Below, piece by piece: positions 8,545 through 16,916 of a stretch of DNA of 64,000 nucleotides. A model generated the notes under the pieces. It searched no databases. It was not told the origin of the DNA and saw nothing but the letters and a program-made list of their open reading frames with translations. The stretch spans positions 1-64,000 of the forward strand of contig JAFTPP010000025.1 in NCBI GenBank assembly GCA_017463255.1. The letters are read 5' to 3'. Source of the DNA: Lachnospiraceae bacterium. GTDB taxonomy: Bacteria; Bacillota; Clostridia; Lachnospirales; Lachnospiraceae. Each line of letters starts with the position of its first letter. Position 1 is the stretch's first letter. The translations under genes and the position numbers were made by a program.

Positions 8545-9459
8545 ATGGCAGAAAAGAAGAATCTACCAAAAACAAGAAAAAAAATCAAGAAGTTTTCCCT
8601 ACAGAGAAATCTGACAATTGTCGGGTTCCTGATATTGCCATTATTGTTATTAATTATTTTTACATACGTACCATTGTTTGATACGGTGCGCTATAGCTTT
8701 TATCGGTGGGATGGATATGGTGATAAGGTGTATGTTGGATTTGAAAATTATGAGATCTTGATGAAAGAGCCTAATTATTTTAGTGCTTTTAAATCAAGTA
8801 TTTACTATTTTATCGGTTCCATCGTACAGATTATTATAGCAATGTATTTTGCTACAGTTTTCTTTTATAAATTAAAAGGGAAAACATTCTTTAAGGGTGT
8901 TTTGTTTTTTCCGTATTTATTAAATGGTGTAGCTATCGGTTTTGTATTTTTGTATTTCTTTAAAGACAGAGGTGGTGCATTGAATTCAATCTTACAGATG
9001 TTTGGTGTATCAGAAAGTAGTTTGCCGTTATGGTTAGGCGATGTGACACTGGTTAATATTTCATTAACGTTTGTGTCTGTATGGCGGTATATGGGTCAGA
9101 ATATGGTTATGTTTTGTGGCGCTACTCAGAGTATCAGTGGAGATTTATTTGAAGCAGCAGAAATTGATGGTGCAGGGCGCTGGCAACAGTTTTTATATAT
9201 TATGCTTCCAAATATGAGAGCAATCATTTCGTTAAATCTAATTTTGGCGGTAAAAGGTGCAATCAGTGTATACGAAATTCCGTATATTATGACTAAGGGT
9301 ACCGGAGGGTCCATGACATTTGTTATTAAAACATTAGCGACAGCCTTTACGGATAAGAAGATTGGTTTAGCTTGTGCGATGGGCGTTGTTCTGTTGATTT
9401 TGGTAATGATTATTACAGTGGTTCAAAAACGCTTTATTGAAGGAAAGGAGGAGGACTAA
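8545..9459 (+). CDS. Sugar ABC transporter permease (first subunit, MalF-type)
   Basis: This inner-membrane subunit forms half of the translocation pore. It has about six membrane segments, beginning with NLTIVGFLILPLLLLIIFTY, and the BPD_transp_1 coupling motif EAAEIDGAGRWQQF near the C-terminal third, where the ATPase docks. I place the start at ATG 8545 because AACAGGAGGGG lies just before it; the upstream GTG at 8527 has no site and would put the ribosome site inside the gene. The stop overlaps the next start (TAATG), so the two permeases are translationally coupled. No ATPase gene is present in the operon; a shared MsmX-like ATPase is likely. Confidence 0.93.
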   Translation: MAEKKNLPKTRKKIKKFSLQRNLTIVGFLILPLLLLIIFTYVPLFDTVRYSFYRWDGYGDKVYVGFENYEILMKEPNYFSAFKSSIYYFIGSIVQIIIAMYFATVFFYKLKGKTFFKGVLFFPYLLNGVAIGFVFLYFFKDRGGALNSILQMFGVSESSLPLWLGDVTLVNISLTFVSVWRYMGQNMVMFCGATQSISGDLFEAAEIDGAGRWQQFLYIMLPNMRAIISLNLILAVKGAISVYEIPYIMTKGTGGSMTFVIKTLATAFTDKKIGLACAMGVVLLILVMIITVVQKRFIEGKEED

Positions 9460-10310
9460 TGGATTTACGTGAAGAAAAGAATTTGAAGTATTATATATCA
9501 AATACAATCCGATATGCGATTTTGATTTTTTCATCATTAATTATTATTGCTCCTTTACTTATTATATTATTCGGTGCATTTAAGACAAATAAAGAATTAT
9601 TAACAACCGGACCATTAACGACTCCTGAAAACTGGATGAACTTTGATAATTTTAAAGTGGCATGGGAAAAGGGGAGAATGGCAACTGGTTTTATTAATAC
9701 TGCGATTATCCTTGTGATTTCCCTTGCGGCAACGATTATGACCGGTACCATGACAGCTTATGTTTTAAGCAGATTTAAATTCAGGGGGAGAAACTTAATT
9801 AAGTTTCTTTTTCTGGTAGCTTCATTAATCCCAAGTATTACCATGCAAATGAGTATTTTTCAAATCATTGTTGGAATGGGTGTGTATAACACGCGAATTG
9901 CAACTATTTTACTCTTTGCGGGAACAGATATTATTTCCATCTATATCTTTATGCAGTTTTTAGATGGGATACCATATACACTGGATGAAGCGGCGATTGT
10001 TGATGGGGCTTCATTCCCCAGAATATTTATGCAGATTATAATTCCTCTTTTGAAACCCGCTATTGTTACGGTTATTATCATTAAGGGAATTGGATTCTAT
10101 AACGAATTCTATATCCCGGATTTGTATATGAAGGACAAATCGTTACGGGTTATTTCTACATCATTGTATGCATTCAAGGGACCATTTGGTACGCAATGGG
10201 AAGTCATTTGTGCCGCTTGTATTATTACAATGATCCCCACGTTAATTATTTTCCTTCTTTTACAGAAACATATTTATAGTGGTTTAACAATGGGTTCGGT
10301 AAAGGGCTAA
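9459..10310 (+). CDS. Sugar ABC transporter permease (second subunit, MalG-type)
   Basis: The second pore subunit of the importer has 283 residues and six predicted membrane segments. It starts with a long hydrophobic helix (YAILIFSSLIIIAPLLIILF) and carries the EAAIVDGASFPRIF coupling loop near residue 178. The C-terminal MGSVKG ending is the typical CUT1 MalG-type pattern. The start codon shares one base with the stop of the first permease gene, after the ribosome site GGAAAGGAGGAGG. A long hairpin follows at 10330-10391 and closes the operon. Its partner proteins are the lipoprotein at 7176 and the permease at 8545. Confidence 0.94.
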   Translation: MDLREEKNLKYYISNTIRYAILIFSSLIIIAPLLIILFGAFKTNKELLTTGPLTTPENWMNFDNFKVAWEKGRMATGFINTAIILVISLAATIMTGTMTAYVLSRFKFRGRNLIKFLFLVASLIPSITMQMSIFQIIVGMGVYNTRIATILLFAGTDIISIYIFMQFLDGIPYTLDEAAIVDGASFPRIFMQIIIPLLKPAIVTVIIIKGIGFYNEFYIPDLYMKDKSLRVISTSLYAFKGPFGTQWEVICAACIITMIPTLIIFLLLQKHIYSGLTMGSVKG

Positions 10311-10329
10311 TCACTATATGATATAATAG

Positions 10330-10391
10330 AATCCTCATGTCGTGCTAAAATGCTCAGATATATTACTGGGTATTAGGGTGACATGAGGATT
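10330..10391 (+). terminator. Terminator at the end of the importer operon
   Basis: AATCCTCATGTC (10330-10341) is perfectly complementary to GACATGAGGATT (10380-10391); the T-run TTTTG follows. The 38-nt loop region is unusually long and could fold further. Confidence 0.75.
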
Positions 10392-10449
10392 TTGCATTTG
10401 TGCCGTTATTGAGATATAATTATCGTACTAAGAAAACGGAAGGAAAACA

Positions 10450-11469
10450 ATGAAGAAGCTCACAGCTATTTTATTTTATATTTTCATTACACTTGGATTT
10501 TTGACAGGGTGTCAAAAAGAGGCACCCGTACAAACCGGAAATACCGAAGAGAATATAGTTATTAATGATGAAAAAACAGAAAAAGAAGTGAATGATAGGA
10601 CGGATGAAACAAATACATATACCAATTTGTGTATTCCTACATACATTACCCGGGTGGATGATTGTTATTTTATTGTAGATTGTTATCATAATCAGGTGAT
10701 TTATCATGATAATCTTACAGACCCGTTGGAACAATGGAAGGTAATGGTGGACGGATTATCAAGGCCCCATACTATGGCTTCAGATGGCGTAGTGTATTTG
10801 ATAGATGATACGGAGAATCATAAAATTATTGTAATGCAAAAAAGGATGAATGATTACGGTGAGAATTATTTTGAAATTACGCAGGAATTTTCTGATATAG
10901 GTACCCGTCCCCACTACATTATCTATCATGAAGAAAGTAACACCTTTTATGCGTGGAGCTCTATGACGGGTGAAATGTACTTGTTTCAAAGAGAAGTTGA
11001 CGCAACAGAGGTAGAGCTTGCAGAAGTAAGAAAGATAGATCAATTAATGGGCGTTTATGTCCGCTCATTTACTATTGTTGATGATGCTATTTATTTTGTA
11101 TCAGGGCAACAAAAAATACTGAAGGCCCAATTATCAGATTTAGAAATTGTGGCGGAATATCCGGTGATTCCTGAAATTGCGGGAATGGCACAGATTTCAC
11201 TGATTGGGGATTATTATTATGTCACTGTTTCTACGGATGTATCCGGAAGTCAGGATTACAAGACGATTCTTCGTGCGGATAGTTTAGAAAGTCTGGCAAC
11301 GGGAGAATTTGATGTGTTATATGATTTGTTTGGTTGTGACGGAACTCCGTATAATATCACACATTTTGACGGACATTTTTATTTGGCGGAGCATCGTATA
11401 TCCAATTGCAGAATATGGCAGTTTGATGTTAATAATAATGAGATAGAAAATATTACCAAGATATATTAA
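10450..11469 (+). CDS. Lipoprotein of unknown function, probable beta-propeller
   Basis: A signal peptide ends in the lipobox FLTGC with lipidated C21, so the mature protein is anchored on the outer face of the membrane. After an acidic linker rich in Glu and Asn (~residues 25-60), the 280-residue body shows repeated short beta-strand units (DDCYFIVDCYHNQVIYHD, DGVVYLIDDTENHKIIVM, DDAIYFVSGQQKILKAQ), spaced ~45 residues apart as in a six-bladed propeller. No catalytic motif is recognisable. It has its own ribosome site (ACGGAAGGAAAACA) and follows the importer terminator, so it may be a separate unit with the small gene at 11484. Function unknown. Confidence 0.75.
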   Translation: MKKLTAILFYIFITLGFLTGCQKEAPVQTGNTEENIVINDEKTEKEVNDRTDETNTYTNLCIPTYITRVDDCYFIVDCYHNQVIYHDNLTDPLEQWKVMVDGLSRPHTMASDGVVYLIDDTENHKIIVMQKRMNDYGENYFEITQEFSDIGTRPHYIIYHEESNTFYAWSSMTGEMYLFQREVDATEVELAEVRKIDQLMGVYVRSFTIVDDAIYFVSGQQKILKAQLSDLEIVAEYPVIPEIAGMAQISLIGDYYYVTVSTDVSGSQDYKTILRADSLESLATGEFDVLYDLFGCDGTPYNITHFDGHFYLAEHRISNCRIWQFDVNNNEIENITKIY

Positions 11470-11483
11470 GAGGAGTTGGGAAA

Positions 11484-11666
11484 ATGGCAGAAGCTTTTCC
11501 GTGTGATTCATGCCGCAATTATGCGTATGATGAGGATTATGAAGAATATGTTTGTATGGTGAATATGGATGAGGATGATTACGGACGTCTGATGTCTAAT
11601 CATAGATTCCAGTGTCCGTATTATGATGGGGATGATGATTATAAAATTGTCCGCCACCAAATGTAA
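11484..11666 (+). CDS. Small acidic four-cysteine protein (DUF6472-like)
   Basis: This 60-residue acidic protein has cysteines at 7, 10, 24 and 44 (CDSC, YVC, QCPYY), an arrangement that suggests a bound zinc or another metal. The ending DDDYKIVRHQM and the PYY motif resemble a short family conserved in Lachnospiraceae that I recall as DUF6472; the name is from memory. The ribosome site AAGAGGAGTTGGGAAA is strong, and it starts 14 nt after the lipoprotein stop, so the two are co-transcribed. No function is known. Confidence 0.8.
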   Translation: MAEAFPCDSCRNYAYDEDYEEYVCMVNMDEDDYGRLMSNHRFQCPYYDGDDDYKIVRHQM

Positions 11667-11691
11667 TGATGACGGACAAGAATTCATTTCA

Positions 11692-12657
11692 TTAATAATA
11701 ACAAGAATAAGATACCGGAATTTGAACCGGTGTTTCTTTAGGATTGTTACAGCGGGCAATTAATAGTTCGGCAGCAAGTTTGCCGCTTTCTTCATAATGG
11801 TATGCTGCTGTAATTAAAGAGTCCTTTAGGGCATCGGATATAGGGGATTGCCTAATGGCAGTAATGAGAATATTGTTTTTAATGGTTTTTACTTTTTCCT
11901 CTATATATTCTAATGCACCGGCTGCAATTGCGTCAGTGGCGCAAAAGATACCATCCAAACCGGCTACTTTTAATAACAAGTCTTTGACACATTCGTAACC
12001 TGCTTCCATGGAATCAGACACGATACGGATGAGTTTTGGGTCTAATGTGACACTGTTGTCACCTAAGGCCTGGCGGTAACCGTCATATCTGGCCGCACCG
12101 GTTGCTTCACTTTTGGGGTTTAAACCAAGATATGCGATTTTTCTTTTTCCGGACTTAATCATATATGTGGTTAATTCCTTGCTGGCTTTTTGGTCTTCAA
12201 AATAGACACAATTCACATGGGGGATATTAAGCCCTACCACAACAATGGGAACGGTGCAATTTTTAAATGCGTCCTTGTTTTCTGTTGACAATGAACCTGC
12301 GATTAACAGGATTCCGTCCACACGGTTAATAAGCTTGTTGATTGCTAAAAGCTCTTTTGCGGAGTCATTGTCGGTTATATGTATTAAGATGTCATAGCCT
12401 TGCTCTTGAAGGAGACGGCTTGCCACGGTAATAATCTTAGTGGTGGATTCGTTGTCCAACGATGGCACGACTAATCCCAGAAGCTTGCTTTTTTTGGAAC
12501 GAAGCATCTGCGCCTGTACAGAAGGTTGATAACCGGTTTCTTCGATTACCTGACGGATTCGTTCTTTTTTATCTTCGCTTAAGTATCCGTTATTCAGATA
12601 TCTGGATACGGTAGCAGGAGAAACATCGGCTAGTTTGGCAATTTCACTGATTGTCAT
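11692..12657 (-). CDS. LacI-family transcriptional regulator, convergent with the importer region
   Basis: The 321-residue protein has the LacI DNA-binding head (ISEIAKLADVSPATVSRYLNNGYLSEDKKERIRQVIEETGY) and a type I periplasmic-binding-like effector domain (LLGLVVPSLDNESTTKI, then IDGIFCATDAIAAGALEYI). The tail is short and ends in IPVSYSCYY. The start follows AAAGGAGTCCGTT on the minus strand. The spacer to the divergent radical SAM gene contains an AAAACGATTACAT stretch that could be an autoregulatory half-site, though I see no clean palindrome. Its target is unknown; ScrR-like sucrose or fructan regulators share this head type. It faces the small Cys-protein gene tail to tail with only 25 nt between them. 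Confidence 0.92.
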   Translation of the reverse strand: MTISEIAKLADVSPATVSRYLNNGYLSEDKKERIRQVIEETGYQPSVQAQMLRSKKSKLLGLVVPSLDNESTTKIITVASRLLQEQGYDILIHITDNDSAKELLAINKLINRVDGILLIAGSLSTENKDAFKNCTVPIVVVGLNIPHVNCVYFEDQKASKELTTYMIKSGKRKIAYLGLNPKSEATGAARYDGYRQALGDNSVTLDPKLIRIVSDSMEAGYECVKDLLLKVAGLDGIFCATDAIAAGALEYIEEKVKTIKNNILITAIRQSPISDALKDSLITAAYHYEESGKLAAELLIARCNNPKETPVQIPVSYSCYY

Positions 12658-12748
12658 AACGGACTCCTTTCTGAAAACGATTACATAATAAATTATAGAT
12701 AAGAAAAAAGTAAATTACAAGATATCTTTAGAGGAGATTTTTAGTTTT

Positions 12749-14506
12749 ATGAAATTTTTATTGGTTGCAATCAATGCAAAATACATACATTCCAATCCGG
12801 CTTTATATAGTTTAAAATCTTATGCCGTAAAATTAAGACCGGAATACAGTGGAGATATAGAGATTGCAGAGTATACCATCAATCACCATTTTGATGATAT
12901 TCTATCCGGAATCTATGGGGCTAAACCGGATGTTATCGGGATTTCCTGTTATATCTGGAATATTAACATGGTAGAACAATTAATCCCTGAATTACAAAAA
13001 CTCCTGCCTAGTGTACCTATTTGGTTAGGAGGACCTGAAGTTAGTTATGAAGCTAATAAGCTTTTTACAAAATTCCCATATCTTGGGGGTGTGATGGTTG
13101 GAGAAGGGGAACAGACCTTTTTAGAATTGATGGATTACTATGAAGGAAAGCATTTGACTTCCTATTTGACCTTACAGGAGATTCCCGGTTTATGTCTTTC
13201 AACCGGTTATACTAAGATAAGAGAGCTGACAGATTTATCGGAGATTCCGTTTTTGTATGATGACCTTGAGCAGTTTAAGAATAGAATTATTTATTATGAG
13301 TCTTCAAGAGGCTGTCCTTTCCGATGTAGCTACTGTTTATCTTCCATTGATAAATCGGTGCGATTCAGGGATATGGATGTAGTAAAGAGGGAGCTTCAGT
13401 TTTTTATTGACCATAAGGTTAGTCAGGTTAAGTTTGTGGACAGAACCTTTAACTGCAATCATAAGCATGCCATGGAGATTTGGCAGTATATTTATGAGCA
13501 TGATAATGGAGTGACGAATTTTCATTTTGAGATTGCAGCAGATATATTAAATGAAGAAGAAATAGAACTGTTAAGCAGGATGCGCCCCGGGTTGGTACAG
13601 TTGGAGATAGGAGTACAGTCAACCAATGAACAGTGCTTAAAGGAAATTGACAGGCATGTCAGTACAGAACATTTAAGGCAAGTGGTGGAAGCAATCAGGC
13701 GCGGAGAAAATATACACGTTCATCTGGATTTGATTGCCGGACTTCCATATGAGGGATTTGTTAGCTTTAGAAATTCCTTTAATGATGTTTATGCCATGAA
13801 ACCTGAGCAGCTGCAGCTTGGGTTCTTAAAGGTCTTAAAGGGCTCTAAGATGCATGAAAAGGCAAAAGAATATGGTCTTTTTTATCAGGATAGAGCACCT
13901 TATGAAGTGCTGTATACGAAGTGGTTGAGCTATGATGAAATTTTAAGGTTAAAGAAAATTGAGGAGATGGTGGAGTTATATTATAATTCAAACCAGTATA
14001 CCCATGCACTTCCCATCATCATGGAAGAGTTTGATTCCCCCTTTGACTTTTTTTCTGAGTTGGCAGATTATTTTGAGAAAGAGGGCTTATTTGTGACATC
14101 ACCGTCACGTGCCTACAGGTATCAGGCATTATTGCATTTTGCCATGAGTAAGAATCCCATGAAAGAAGAAATGTACAAAGAAGCATTGTTGTTTGACATG
14201 TATTTGAGGGAAAACTTAAAATCACGTCCTGAATTTGCCGGTAGTAAAGACCTATACTATGATGTTAAGATGGACTGGTACAAGAACGAAGAACAAGTGA
14301 AAGAAGTGCTTCCGGACTATGCAGGATATCAGGCAAAACAGGTTAGTAAGATGACACACATGGAACATTTTTCTTATCCGGTCTGGGATGAAAAAGGGAT
14401 GCAGGGGGCTACAGGAAGAGAGGATTACTTCATTTTATTTGATTATCAGAGAAGAAATCCGTTAAATAACCAAGCTTATTATGCAGAGGTCAGGGTAAAT
14501 CCATAG
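12749..14506 (+). CDS. Cobalamin-binding-domain radical SAM protein with DUF4080-type tail
   Basis: The N-terminal ~150 residues form a B12-binding-like Rossmann fold (ALYSLKSYAV, GISCYIWNINMVEQLI, VPIWLGGPEVSYEA). A radical SAM core follows, with the [4Fe-4S] motif C189-x3-C193-x2-C196 in SSRGCPFRCSYC. The C-terminal ~200 residues match the DUF4080 tail seen in Firmicute proteins of this type. The substrate is unknown; relatives include methyltransferases and methylthiotransferases. The start follows TTTAGAGGAGATTTTTAG. It is divergent from the LacI gene and followed by nth after 48 nt, and may be co-transcribed with nth and the exonuclease gene. The whole protein is 585 residues. Confidence 0.92.
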   Translation: MKFLLVAINAKYIHSNPALYSLKSYAVKLRPEYSGDIEIAEYTINHHFDDILSGIYGAKPDVIGISCYIWNINMVEQLIPELQKLLPSVPIWLGGPEVSYEANKLFTKFPYLGGVMVGEGEQTFLELMDYYEGKHLTSYLTLQEIPGLCLSTGYTKIRELTDLSEIPFLYDDLEQFKNRIIYYESSRGCPFRCSYCLSSIDKSVRFRDMDVVKRELQFFIDHKVSQVKFVDRTFNCNHKHAMEIWQYIYEHDNGVTNFHFEIAADILNEEEIELLSRMRPGLVQLEIGVQSTNEQCLKEIDRHVSTEHLRQVVEAIRRGENIHVHLDLIAGLPYEGFVSFRNSFNDVYAMKPEQLQLGFLKVLKGSKMHEKAKEYGLFYQDRAPYEVLYTKWLSYDEILRLKKIEEMVELYYNSNQYTHALPIIMEEFDSPFDFFSELADYFEKEGLFVTSPSRAYRYQALLHFAMSKNPMKEEMYKEALLFDMYLRENLKSRPEFAGSKDLYYDVKMDWYKNEEQVKEVLPDYAGYQAKQVSKMTHMEHFSYPVWDEKGMQGATGREDYFILFDYQRRNPLNNQAYYAEVRVNP

Positions 14507-14554
14507 AGAGATGGTGCCGAGCCCATATAGACGGAAGTATGTAAAGGAGCAGAT

Positions 14555-15211
14555 ATGACCAAAAAGGAACGGGTGGACGAAATCCTAAGATTATTAGATG
14601 AAAATTATGGAACAGAGTACAAGTGTTATCTTGACCATGAGAATGCATGGCAGTTACTGATTGCTACTATTTTGAGTGCCCAGTGTACTGACGCACGTGT
14701 CAATATTGTAACTAAAGATTTATTTGTAAAATATCCAAGCATAGAGGCCTTTGCTTCGGCTGATTTACAGGAGTTAGAAAAAGACATCCATTCTACCGGT
14801 TTTTATCATAATAAGGCCAAAAACATTATTGCCTGTTGTCGTGACTTGTTGCATCTGCATGGCGGTGAAGTGCCTTCCGATATAGAGAGCCTTACGAAGC
14901 TTGCAGGTGTGGGAAGAAAAACAGCCAATGTAATTAGGGGCAATATTTATCATGAGCCAAGCGTTGTGGTGGATACCCATGTAAAAAGAATTTCCAAAAA
15001 GCTGGGGCTTACCAAAGAGGATGACCCGGTAAAAATAGAATATGAATTAATGAAAATACTGCCAAAGGATCATTGGATTCTATATAATATCCACATTATC
15101 CGTTTGGGAAGAACAATCTGTAAAGCACCAACACCTGCTTGCGCTGAGTGCTTTTTGCAGGGATGCTGTAAGCAGTATGAGATGAATGCTAAAAAGAGTC
15201 GGAAGAAATAG
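14555..15211 (+). CDS. nth: Endonuclease III, base-excision repair glycosylase/AP lyase
   Basis: Nth removes oxidised pyrimidines and cuts the abasic strand. The 218-residue protein has the helix-hairpin-helix LTKLAGVGRKTANVI, with the catalytic Lys in GRKTA, the catalytic Asp in VVDTHVKRISKKLGL, and the C-terminal [4Fe-4S] loop C-x6-C-x2-C-x5-C (CKAPTPACAECFLQGCC). An early ILSAQCTDARVN helix is also typical. The ribosome site is AAAGGAGCAGAT. The exonuclease gene begins just after the stop, so the two form a small DNA-repair unit. Confidence 0.96.
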   Translation: MTKKERVDEILRLLDENYGTEYKCYLDHENAWQLLIATILSAQCTDARVNIVTKDLFVKYPSIEAFASADLQELEKDIHSTGFYHNKAKNIIACCRDLLHLHGGEVPSDIESLTKLAGVGRKTANVIRGNIYHEPSVVVDTHVKRISKKLGLTKEDDPVKIEYELMKILPKDHWILYNIHIIRLGRTICKAPTPACAECFLQGCCKQYEMNAKKSRKK

Positions 15212-15218
15212 GTTGGTT

Positions 15219-15920
15219 ATGAAGGATTATATTACAATTGATTTGGAAACAACGGGGCTTGATCCAAAGCATGACAAAATCATAGAAATTGGGGCTGTAA
15301 GAATCAGAGACGGTGAGATTGCAGCAAAATATGAAACCTTTGTAAATCCCGGCCGAAAGATTAGTGAAAAGATAACAGAGATTACGGGAATTCAAAATAC
15401 TGACTTAACAGATGCTCCGTATATTGAACAGATTATCGGTGAAGTCATGGAGTTTATTGGTGATGATGTTTTGCTTGGACATAGTCTGTTGTTTGATTTC
15501 TCCTTTTTGAAGCGTGCGGCAGTCAATGCAAAATATGCTTTTGAAAAACAGGGAATCGATACTCTGAAAATATCCAGAAAATATCTGACGGAATTACCAA
15601 GCAGAAGCCTGGGAGCTCTGTGTGAACATTATGAAATAGAACATCATGCACATAGGGCGTTACATGATGCCGTGGCAACCCATTATCTGTATGGGAAGTT
15701 GCTTGATGAGTTCGGGGCAACAGGGGATGGCATTTTTGAACCGTCAGCGCTTATTTATCAGGTAAAAAGAGAAGTTCCTGCATCCAAAAAAGAGATAGAA
15801 CGCTTATTACGTGTGGCAGTGGAAAAAGGTGTGGTCTTAAGAGAAGACCCGTATCACCTTACAAGGAATGAGGCTTGCCGCATTGTAGATAAAATACTGA
15901 GTGGGGCGTATGAAGTGTAG
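15219..15920 (+). CDS. DEDDh 3'-5' exonuclease (DNA polymerase III epsilon/PolC type)
   Basis: The protein is a cytoplasmic proofreading-type nuclease. ExoI D-x-E is in ITIDLETTGLD at the N-terminus, ExoII Asp in LLGHSLLFDFSFLKR, and ExoIII His and Asp in HRALHDAVATHYL, so all four acidic/His metal ligands are present. A ~65-residue C-terminal extension after the nuclease fold (SKKEIERLLRVAVEKG) is of unknown role. I chose ATG 15219 since MKDYITIDLE aligns with the usual family start; an in-frame ATG at 15186 lies inside nth and would add 11 basic residues. The ribosome site is weak, suggesting coupling to nth, whose stop is 7 nt upstream. Confidence 0.88.
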   Translation: MKDYITIDLETTGLDPKHDKIIEIGAVRIRDGEIAAKYETFVNPGRKISEKITEITGIQNTDLTDAPYIEQIIGEVMEFIGDDVLLGHSLLFDFSFLKRAAVNAKYAFEKQGIDTLKISRKYLTELPSRSLGALCEHYEIEHHAHRALHDAVATHYLYGKLLDEFGATGDGIFEPSALIYQVKREVPASKKEIERLLRVAVEKGVVLREDPYHLTRNEACRIVDKILSGAYEV

Positions 15921-15959
15921 AGTGTATGTGGGGAGCATAAAAATGAATGGTAATTTACA

Positions 15960-16022
15960 GGCGGGGTATCTGAATCCGATAATGAAAATCAGACCCCGCC
16001 TTGTTAATATTTACGGGGTCTG
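15960..16022. terminator. Overlapping alternative hairpins between convergent genes
   Basis: Three complementary segments lie in a row: GGCGGGGT (15960-15967), CAGACCCCGCC (15990-16000) and CGGGGTCTG (16014-16022). The middle one can pair with either neighbour (8 or 9 bp), giving mutually exclusive hairpins between the exonuclease gene (plus) and the gene at 16075 (minus). No long U-tract follows on either side. The same core recurs at 48995-49050. Confidence 0.6.
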
Positions 16023-16074
16023 AGGTGGTTGCATTTTTCTTTGTACCCCAGTGACTTGATTTTTTATGATATTT

Positions 16075-16680
16075 TCATGATATTAGCAAGTTCATTTCCC
16101 TCAAAATGGAATTTTTTAATGTAAAGGAAGATTCAGCTACAAGCAGCCTCAAACGTTCGACTGATTCATAATCCTTACGGTCCAAATAAACTTTAGTAAG
16201 TAACAGATAAGTGATGCTGGTGTCAGCACCGGTTTGTACCAGATATTCTAAAATAACACCTGCCTGATTCTTATAATTTTCTTTAAACAGACGTTCAGCC
16301 CAAGTGTTCAGGGTGCGTACCAACAGGGTATAGTTTTGGTCATATTGGGAGAGCAAAGGAAGATTTGCTGCTCCATATTTTAGTTTTAAGTCGGTATTTG
16401 ACACACCTGTCAGATTTAAAACTTTTTTGTCGGTAAAAGTCCGGATAAAAGCTTCGTCATTTTGTGTATCAGAGTCCGTGAGAACGCCAAAGGGAAGCAA
16501 GTCGAAGGGAATCTCAAGGAAGGCAAGATTGTCAAGGGGTTGCTTGCGGACTTCGTTGGCCTTGCGTTCCCGTTCCCAGTAATTAGCATGGTTCTGTTCT
16601 GCTTTTCTGCTGTTACGTCCGATTACAAATTTGATCCATAAAAAAAACAGACCCAAAGTTGCGAAAATGCCAAACATCAT
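16075..16680 (-). CDS. Hypothetical membrane-anchored protein with TPR-like C-terminus
   Basis: The 201-residue protein has one N-terminal membrane helix (residues ~3-20, GIFATLGLFFLWIKFVIG), then a basic and Glu-rich stretch. The last ~90 residues read as paired helices (TWAERLFKENYKNQAGVILEYLVQTGADTSITYLLLTKVYLDRKDYESVERLRLLV), resembling tetratricopeptide units. It is probably anchored with the bulk in the cytoplasm. The start is preceded by GAAAGGACATTATAA. It is transcribed alone on the minus strand, divergent from a small membrane protein and the VanW gene. I do not recognise a characterised family. Confidence 0.75.
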   Translation of the reverse strand: MMFGIFATLGLFFLWIKFVIGRNSRKAEQNHANYWERERKANEVRKQPLDNLAFLEIPFDLLPFGVLTDSDTQNDEAFIRTFTDKKVLNLTGVSNTDLKLKYGAANLPLLSQYDQNYTLLVRTLNTWAERLFKENYKNQAGVILEYLVQTGADTSITYLLLTKVYLDRKDYESVERLRLLVAESSFTLKNSILREMNLLIS

Positions 16681-16724
16681 TTATAATGTCCTTTCAGAAA
16701 GATAATATATAGGGAGGTAATCCT

Positions 16725-16832
16725 ATGTTAAACATGAATAATAAAAAAACAAGACGTATGATTTCAAGAATCATTGTTATTATTTTGGTTCTTACCATGG
16801 TTGTGCCGCTTGCATTATCGGCATTTTATTAA
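16725..16832 (+). CDS. Small membrane protein, 35 residues
   Basis: A short reading frame encodes a basic head (MLNMNNKKTRRM) followed by a single hydrophobic helix (IIVIILVLTMVVPLAL) and ends SAFY. A strong ribosome site AGGGAGG stands 7 nt before the ATG, which is the main reason to call it. It begins 44 nt from the divergent gene at 16680 and precedes the VanW gene by 84 nt on the same strand. Function unknown; basic single-helix proteins of this size are common and poorly studied in Clostridia. Confidence 0.7.
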   Translation: MLNMNNKKTRRMISRIIVIILVLTMVVPLALSAFY

Positions 16833-16916
16833 GAATAACACAAAGAAGTAATTCATTCAACTTTCCATGAATTAAAGATGCATCCGGCGGACATAATGAG
16901 AAAAAGGAGAATCATT

